Source of the DNA: Oscillospiraceae bacterium
GTDB lineage: Bacteria > Bacillota > Clostridia > Oscillospirales > Oscillospiraceae
DNA: 7,243 bases
Direction of reading: 5' to 3'
Assembly (NCBI GenBank): GCA_009776905.1
Contig: WRMX01000031.1
Span: 3,254-10,496 of the forward strand
Shown: one piece after another, positions 1 to 6,300 of the stretch
Layout: every line of letters begins with the position of its first letter
Position numbering within the stretch: position 1 is the stretch's first letter
The notes under the pieces: model-generated
Seen by the model: the letters and a program-made list of their open reading frames with translations, nothing else
Database searches by the model: none
Told to the model about the DNA's origin: nothing
Made by a program: the position numbers and the translations under genes

Positions 1-249
1 AAGATTTTTGACATCGCTCCAGATTATGAGGATCTCAGCGAGGGCATTCTCATAATGATTTCCACCGATTCCACGACATTCTGCCTCTTCGTCGATGAGC
101 TCATCGGCGAGCAGCAGGCCGTCATCAAGCCGCTCCCGGATTATATTCAAAAGCACAACACCGGGATGCATGGCATCGGCGGATGCGCCGTGCTCGGCGA
201 TGGTTCCATCAGCCTAATCATCGACATCAACAACCTTGTCGAGGAATAG
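1..249 (+). CDS. cheA: Chemotaxis histidine kinase CheA, C-terminal fragment (end of P5 CheW-like domain)
   Basis: The frame is open from base 1 and ends at TAG 247-249, giving 82 residues. The 5' part of the gene lies outside the window, so the ATG at 55 is internal. CheA autophosphorylates on a His and passes the phosphate to CheY and CheB. Its C-terminal P5 domain binds CheW and the receptor array at the membrane. What shows this: residues 31-48 include FVDELIGEQQAVIKPLP, matching the CheA P5 pattern of a VDEL.G.Q..VIK.L strand-turn-strand. The end has a GIGG.AVLGDGSISLIIDI stretch followed by NNLVEE. The G-A-x-x-L-G-D-G-x-x-x-L-I-x-D block is the hallmark of the last beta-hairpin of CheA. 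A stand-alone CheW is the main alternative, but CheW proteins usually lack the LGDG block. The kinase domains that would settle this are not visible. No downstream gene follows on this strand, so it appears to be the last gene of its transcript. Confidence 0.9.
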   Translation, partial: KIFDIAPDYEDLSEGILIMISTDSTTFCLFVDELIGEQQAVIKPLPDYIQKHNTGMHGIGGCAVLGDGSISLIIDINNLVEE

Positions 250-270
250 CTGCAAACTGCATCATAATTT

Positions 271-294
271 GCGCCCATGTCGGGCGCACCGACA
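271..294. other. Two overlapping, mutually exclusive small hairpins
   Basis: GCGCCC (271-276) can pair with GGGCGC (282-287) around a 5-nt loop. TGTCGG (278-283) can pair with CCGACA (289-294) around a 5-nt loop. The two use the same bases at 282-283 and so cannot form together. The second also ends on the first base of the terminator stem. They may simply be auxiliary structure at a transcript end; a regulatory role is not shown. Confidence 0.4.
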
Positions 295-327
295 AAACGG
301 ACCCCGCTTGGAAGCGAGGTCCGTTTT
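294..327. terminator. Bidirectional rho-independent terminator
   Basis: The left arm AAAACGGACCCCGCTT (294-309) pairs with AAGCGAGGTCCGTTTT (312-327). With the apex opened the loop is TTGGAA (308-313) and the stem is 14 bp. On the + strand there is a single C-A mismatch (304/317); on the - strand the same position is a G-U wobble, so the stem is unbroken. The hairpin ends in five T on the + strand (324-328) and four T on the - strand (297-294). It begins 44 bases after the cheA stop and 37 bases after the stop of the opposing gene, so one hairpin probably serves both transcripts. Confidence 0.88.
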
Positions 328-330
328 TGC

Positions 331-356
331 ATCGTTTATTGTTTATCGTTTATTGT
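331..356. repeat. 12-bp direct repeat, period 14
   Basis: ATCGTTTATTGT occurs at 331-342 and again at 345-356, separated by TT. It is an AT-rich tandem-type repeat between the terminator and the stop codon of the surface protein gene, and so lies in the 3' untranslated part of that gene's transcript. No protein site or mobile element is recognised. Confidence 0.7.
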
Positions 357-364
357 ATTGCCTG

Positions 365-3300
365 TTAATTGCAGCGCCGCCTGCGGTTGTTCCAAAGCCC
401 AAGGCCGGCGAGAATGAGGCCTGCAGGGAACAGGAACATGCCAATTGCGTTTCTGCCGGTTTTTGGCATTTCGATTGCGGAAGATTCATAAGGCGTAAAT
501 GTCCAAACGCCTAGTTCCTCGTTCCAAATCCATATGCCTAGCGGAGGGGAATCGGGATCTATGAGTTCCAGGAAAGAAACATTGCCGTTTTCATCGACTT
601 GAAGGAACAGCAGATATCCATCATCGTTTGCGACGGGCGGGGCCGTCTGCATCGTGCCTCCGGGCTGCGACTGGTCGGGCTGTTTTGCTTGCAGGTCGAT
701 ACTTAGATAGTCTTTCGGTTCTGTGCCCTCCGGGAGGATGATATTCTCTGGCGGTTTCATCGTGAAGTCTTGTGGCAGGTCGGCTTCCGGTTCTTCCGGC
801 AACTGCAGATATTCTTCATCATCGAGCACGTTGTTGTGCAATGATTCATCGTCCTGCGGAATTTCGCTCTCAAATGGAACCTCTAGATCCTGCGGAATGT
901 CCTCGTGATACTGGTCGTCATGGAGGGAATCATCATCCTGTGGCGTGCTATCATCAATTTCTTCATCTTTATCGTCATCCGGATCATCATTCGTGCCCTG
1001 CGGGGGCCTCCATACAGGCGGCGGCTGCGGGGGTGGCGGCAATAGCTCCCACTGCGCCTCATAAAGCGCCGTGCCCGTGACCACTGAACTGATGCCGGGG
1101 GACCACCCGATGAAAGCCCAGCCCGGTTTGGCGGGCGGCTCCGATGGGGGCAGCGGCGTTGGCTCGCCATATTGCAAGCCCGTGAATGTATATGCTTCCT
1201 CTTCGGCCGCGTTCCAGTTTCCGCCCTCTCCGGGCGAATATGTTATGGAGTAAGTGTTAGTATCCATGCTCCACTGCGCAATATAGTCGATATGCGCCGT
1301 CACAGTTATGCTCTCGAAATCGAAAACTGCAGGTCCAATGGGGATGCCGTCCACAACGGGCAGCCAGCCTTCAAATGCCCACCCCGTCGTACCCGGGGGA
1401 ACCTCTCCAAAAGGCGCCATTGTCGGATATGGCATGGGGTTTTCATAAAACAGCCCCGATTGGTGTTCTGTCGTGAATAGCCCCTGCTCGCCCGGATGGA
1501 ACGAAACCATATATTCGTCCGGTTCGTTCACCCACAGAGCCGTATATACCACATCGGCCGTTATGATGTCGCTCGGGATAATGTCCCATTTCGCGAAATG
1601 CCAACTTGGATCCAAACTCGTCATTGTCGCGGGGCGCGCAGGCATTGCATCGCCATAATGCAGCCCTTCGTATATATACCATGGGCTTTCAGGGTCGTCA
1701 ATTACCCAAGCGCCATAATCTCCTTGGGCATATATCACCGTGTAGCTTATAGGCGTCCATTGCGCATATACCTTGATGTCGCCGACGATCAATGTGTCCT
1801 CGTCAAAGACCCCGCCGCCGCTTGTTTCCGTAGCCCAGCCTGTGAAGATATATCCCTGCTTCATCGGTTCGTCGGGCAAAGGCATGCTCACAGAGTCGAA
1901 AGAATCCTCGTAATAGAAGCCCGATACCTCCCTCTCGGCGGGCGTTCCGCCATTGCCGTCAAAGGTTACGGTATATCCGATTTTCTCCCAAATTGCATAG
2001 TAAGTGGTGTCGCTCGTAATAATTGTCGCATCGTCGAAACTCTGACCGCTTCCGTCCGGTTCGGTGTTCCAGCCTCTGAAGATCCTCCCTACGTGCGCGG
2101 GGTCCTCCGGCGCGTCGCTGCCTAGTGATTCGTTGTGCTCCGCTTTGTGTTCTGAATGGACCGTTTCGTCGGCATCGTTGCGCATAAACACGATGTCGTG
2201 GATGGCCGTGTTGTGGAAAACCAAAGGTTCCCCCGCGTCGCTGTGCGTAATAACTGCAGCGCTCGCAGAAAGGTCGCCCGTCAATGCGTCTTGCGTGACA
2301 GAAACAGAAATGTGGAAAACCGACCTATCGTAGTTGACCCTGCTCTTGTCGTCGACGCCGACCACTTCTTCTATTCTGTAAAGATATGGGGTCGAGCTGC
2401 TCGCAGTGTATGTGAGAGAGTTAAACGGTATTTTTCCGGTTGCGTCGTTCGTACGTCTTTCGACCCTGGTGTGATAATCCGGATCGGGGTTTGTTTCGTT
2501 GATCAAATCAAATACGAACTGGCCTGCCGTGATGTCTCTGCCGTACAGAACCTTCGATACATCGAGTTCCACGACGACCCCGTCCGGCGTGAACACATTC
2601 GTCATTATGAACCCCTGGCCGATGACAGTGCTGCTGAGCTCACCCTTGTCCCTGTCGATGCCTATTCGCACCTGCACAGTGATCGGACTTGAATAGGTGA
2701 TGTTGTTATCGCGTTCCGTCGGTATGACTTCTCTGATCTCATATATGAACGTCTTGCCATATGCGCCGGCATCAATATCGGTATATACTATCTCGCTGAA
2801 TGTGATTTTACCGTCGATGTCATGGGTCACATTGCCCTCTACCAGTTTCGCATCCTGCGGGTCCGTGACATCCCACAGTTCCAGCACGAACATCTCCTCC
2901 GCCAACGGCTTGCCGCCGGTTAGAATCTTTGTTCCCGTAATTTGCGCAGAAACAGGTTTCGGAGTGAATTTGTTTGTAAAGCTGAGGAGGGCATCGCGGA
3001 TACCGTCGCCGCTGCCGATGGTGATTTTTGCCAATGTATCTATCGACAGCCTGCCGTCGTTCCGCTGTATGGCGTTTGTCGGGGTGGGCGTGGACAAGGG
3101 GTCTATCGACGTCTTCCCGACCGTGACCGTCACGGTATATACGCTTGCGTCATATTCCACATTGTCAAGCCTTCCGTCGCCGACATCGGGGATTGCCTCG
3201 CGCACTTCAAATGTGTATGTCCCCTCTTCATCAAATCTCAGCTTGAAACCGATCAGCCCGCTCGCCGTGCTGCCAATCTCCGTGCCTATCAGCGCCTCGT

Positions 3301-6300
3301 CAGCGTCATATACCGCAACAGGCTCGCCATAATTAGCAGAACCGGCGGTCACGTCCGTCACTATGAACGAAAACTCGTCTGCCAGCAGCGACCTTCCCGT
3401 CAGCACCTTGTTTATCTCAAGCGGGAGATAAACCGGTTCCGGTATGTACGCATTTTCGAACAAGGCCTCGCCTGCGATGAGTTCGCCGCCACATTCATAC
3501 GAAACCTCAGTTGCCATTTCGCCTGTAAGCGCGTCCTTTGTAACAACGATGGTGACGGTATATGTCCTGCTGTCGTATTCCACGACGCCGGGCCTGCCAC
3601 TCGGCAAGTTGCCCGTCGGCACCGTGTCCGGCAGTTCCGACATCGTGTACGTATAGGTGCCTTCATCTTTGAACCCAAGTGGAGGGAATACAAAGTTGCC
3701 GTATTGATCGGTGCCGGCTTTTGATATTATGTTATCGTCTTCGTCCGTTAACACAAACTCGAACTCGCCTGCTCTTTGATACCTGTTGGCCAGCGATGCA
3801 GTGCCTCCCAAAGCCACGAGGGGATAGACTTGGTGGTATGTCGTTCCGCCTGAGATTGCATATTCCGCTCCGTTGATGCTCAGCACATCGGCCGTATTGA
3901 CGATTGGCGTGCCAAATTCGAGGTCGCCGTCGACCTTGACGGGGAGAACGAGGTTGATCGTCTGGTGCGCGTTCATCTCGGTGATTATGAACGTTAGCTT
4001 CCGTCCATCCACGCTCTCGATTTGCCCCTCGGCTTCCGGCAATTGGTCATCGGCCCATGTCCTTTCCAGCGTTATCCCGCTCGGCAGCGCGGCCGCTTTC
4101 GTCGCATCCGTCCCTGCATAATACTTGATTGCAGCAGTGTCCAGCGTTACCCCACCGGGAAGACTGTCGACGACAGTCACGTTCCTTGCGGGAAGAGGGT
4201 CTGTGTTCTGCACAGCCAACGTATATTCTATGGTGTCGCCGCGATCCACAGCCTGAGCATCGCTCGAAGTACCGCTCGCAGGAACGGCGTTTTTCACGAA
4301 ATCAAACTCGATGTCGCGCATCGTCACACGCGTCTGTTCCGACCATCTGACTTCTTCCCTGAAACTGCTTGCGTTATATGAATCTGTCTCAACCGTGAAA
4401 TATCCGATTCTGTTCACAGCCCGGAGCCCGCCTGTGATTATCGGATCATATTCAGACGCATCCGTCGGCGCGCGCATGTTGACGACGGCAAATATCGCGT
4501 CTCCCTTGACAAGCTTGAAATCATTGCCGCTTGAATCTTTGGAAAAATCAATAGCTACTGCCGTGATGCTTGATCTATCGGCCGGAATATCGGTCGTCCA
4601 GATATCGTCATCACCGATTACCGCCGCAAAATCTGCCTGTTCTGAAAGCTCAAATACCCCGCCGCCCTTGTCTTCGATCAAAAGCAAATCATCGGCGGGT
4701 ATCGTCGAATAATACACGACGGGCGCGCAGCCTTGCGATCTCGCATATGAAGTGTCGACGTCGATCAATGTGCCCTTCCACTCGCTCATCGCATCGTTTT
4801 CCAGAATGTCATATATCATTATATGCGAAAACACGTTGATCGGGGCGGATAGAAAATGGAGCTGATATTGGTATATCCCTCCGGGAATCGTCTCCGCCTC
4901 CGCTACAAAGTCCGGGTCGCTCTGCGAGCGCACATGCTTTGATACCCCATATGTGTATGCGCTTGGGCTCGGAAAGATCGTATTGGAGCTTGCATATACG
5001 GTGTCACGGTTGCCATCGTCCTGCGGCCTCGTGGCCCCTCCTCCGCTCGGTTCGACCTCGAGGTGGGTAAAGAACGTGCGGGTCGTGGGCGCGGCTGTGG
5101 AAATAGCTCCGGTCGACGTAAAGGCGCCGCTGACATTGTATGACCACGGCGCAGCAGTCGCGACTGTCGTTCCGCCCGCGAGCGTTCCGCCATTGCCCAG
5201 CTTCTCATTGTTTCTGTTTCTATATGCCGCGACATTGTAAGCGTTGAAATTGCCGGCATTGTCGCTCCTGTCAAAAATGTTCTGATATGTCGTGACGAGC
5301 GTATAATTGACCACAAATCCCGAACGCACCCGCTCATATCCGGCGTCGTTTGGTTCTATGCGCCGCAGAAGGGCGCTATTGTTCACATCCTGGGCTAAAT
5401 AGGGTTCGCCTCCTGAAGGAGGAACCCACGTCGTGTTTCTTGTGGCTCCATATAGCTGGTAGTTGCTTGCATTCGGCGCTTTCACGTTGACGACAAGCAT
5501 TGTGCGCCCGGAACCTTGCCAGTTGTCGATCATGTAATAATTGACCATGGCATTGAGCCTGTTGGCGTTGTTTGCATCCGCCGCCGCTGCGGCGTATGCT
5601 GAGTTGTCAGTCCAAGGATCGAAGTGATATGTATATGCTTCAACCGCGCCATCGATATATGTGCCGGGAGGCAGAAGGTCATAAAACGTGCCTTCCGTCA
5701 GCATCCTGAATATTCTGCTGTCGGCCAAATCGGCCAGTTTATCCTCCCTTTCTTTTCCGGGGACCAGCAGCGGGTTGAATATAATTTCATCATATACACG
5801 CAGCTCCTGATTTATGTACCGGAGCCCATTAATGCTGTCGTTAGAGACAGTGTTGTCCGTCCTGCCTCCGTTTTTCATAGTACCGGTGTTCACTTTCGTA
5901 AACGACGTGGTTGCGCTCGTTCTATTGAGCGTCATATATGTATAGTTCTGCATTACGGTCTGCGTCGCCGGAGTCTCGGGATAGAGCTCCGTGCTGCGCC
6001 GCTGCAACTCCGCCTGATAGAATGCGCTCGGCGTTTCCACACCCGTAGCCCCGCTCCAACTGGAAGTGAACGCGCTTCCGACAGGCACGAAGTTCCTGAC
6101 ATTGCCTGTCGAGTCCTTGACGGCCATTGAATGAATGTTCCTGAAAACCGCAGAATTGACGGCGGAGTATGCGGTCCCATTAACAAGACCCCCATCGAGC
6201 AGCGCTCTGACGCGCGGAGTGGAGTTTACTTCAACGGTGATGTATGGAGTGACATCCACGCGAAACCGGCTGCTTGTATGCACGTATTTCACCTCATATG

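Larger units (their letters stand above)
250..364. other. Intergenic region between two convergent genes
   Basis: This 115-bp non-coding gap separates the stop codons of cheA (+) and the surface protein gene (-). It holds the terminator hairpin at 294-327, two overlapping small hairpins at 271-294 and a 12-bp direct repeat at 331-356. I see no promoter-like element, and none is expected because both genes end here. Confidence 0.85.

Noticed and set aside
55..249. A separate 64-residue gene starting at ATG 55
   Set aside because: The frame is open from base 1 and the residues before 55 continue the CheA P5 pattern, so it is internal.
830..943. CRISPR-like or tandem DNA repeat
   Set aside because: The similar units are coding (PQDD[DE]SLH), imperfect at DNA level and irregularly spaced, so this is a protein repeat.
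1496..3724. Long + strand open frames (for example 1496-2125, 2697-3332, 2942-3724) as genes
   Set aside because: They lie opposite the well-supported surface protein frame, show no recognisable domains, and have compositions expected of antisense shadows.
4727..4729. Thioester domain based on Cys833
   Set aside because: The Cys (in QGCAPVV) lacks the sequence context of Cys-Gln thioester domains and lies inside a CnaA-like module. A thioester head could still exist upstream of the window.
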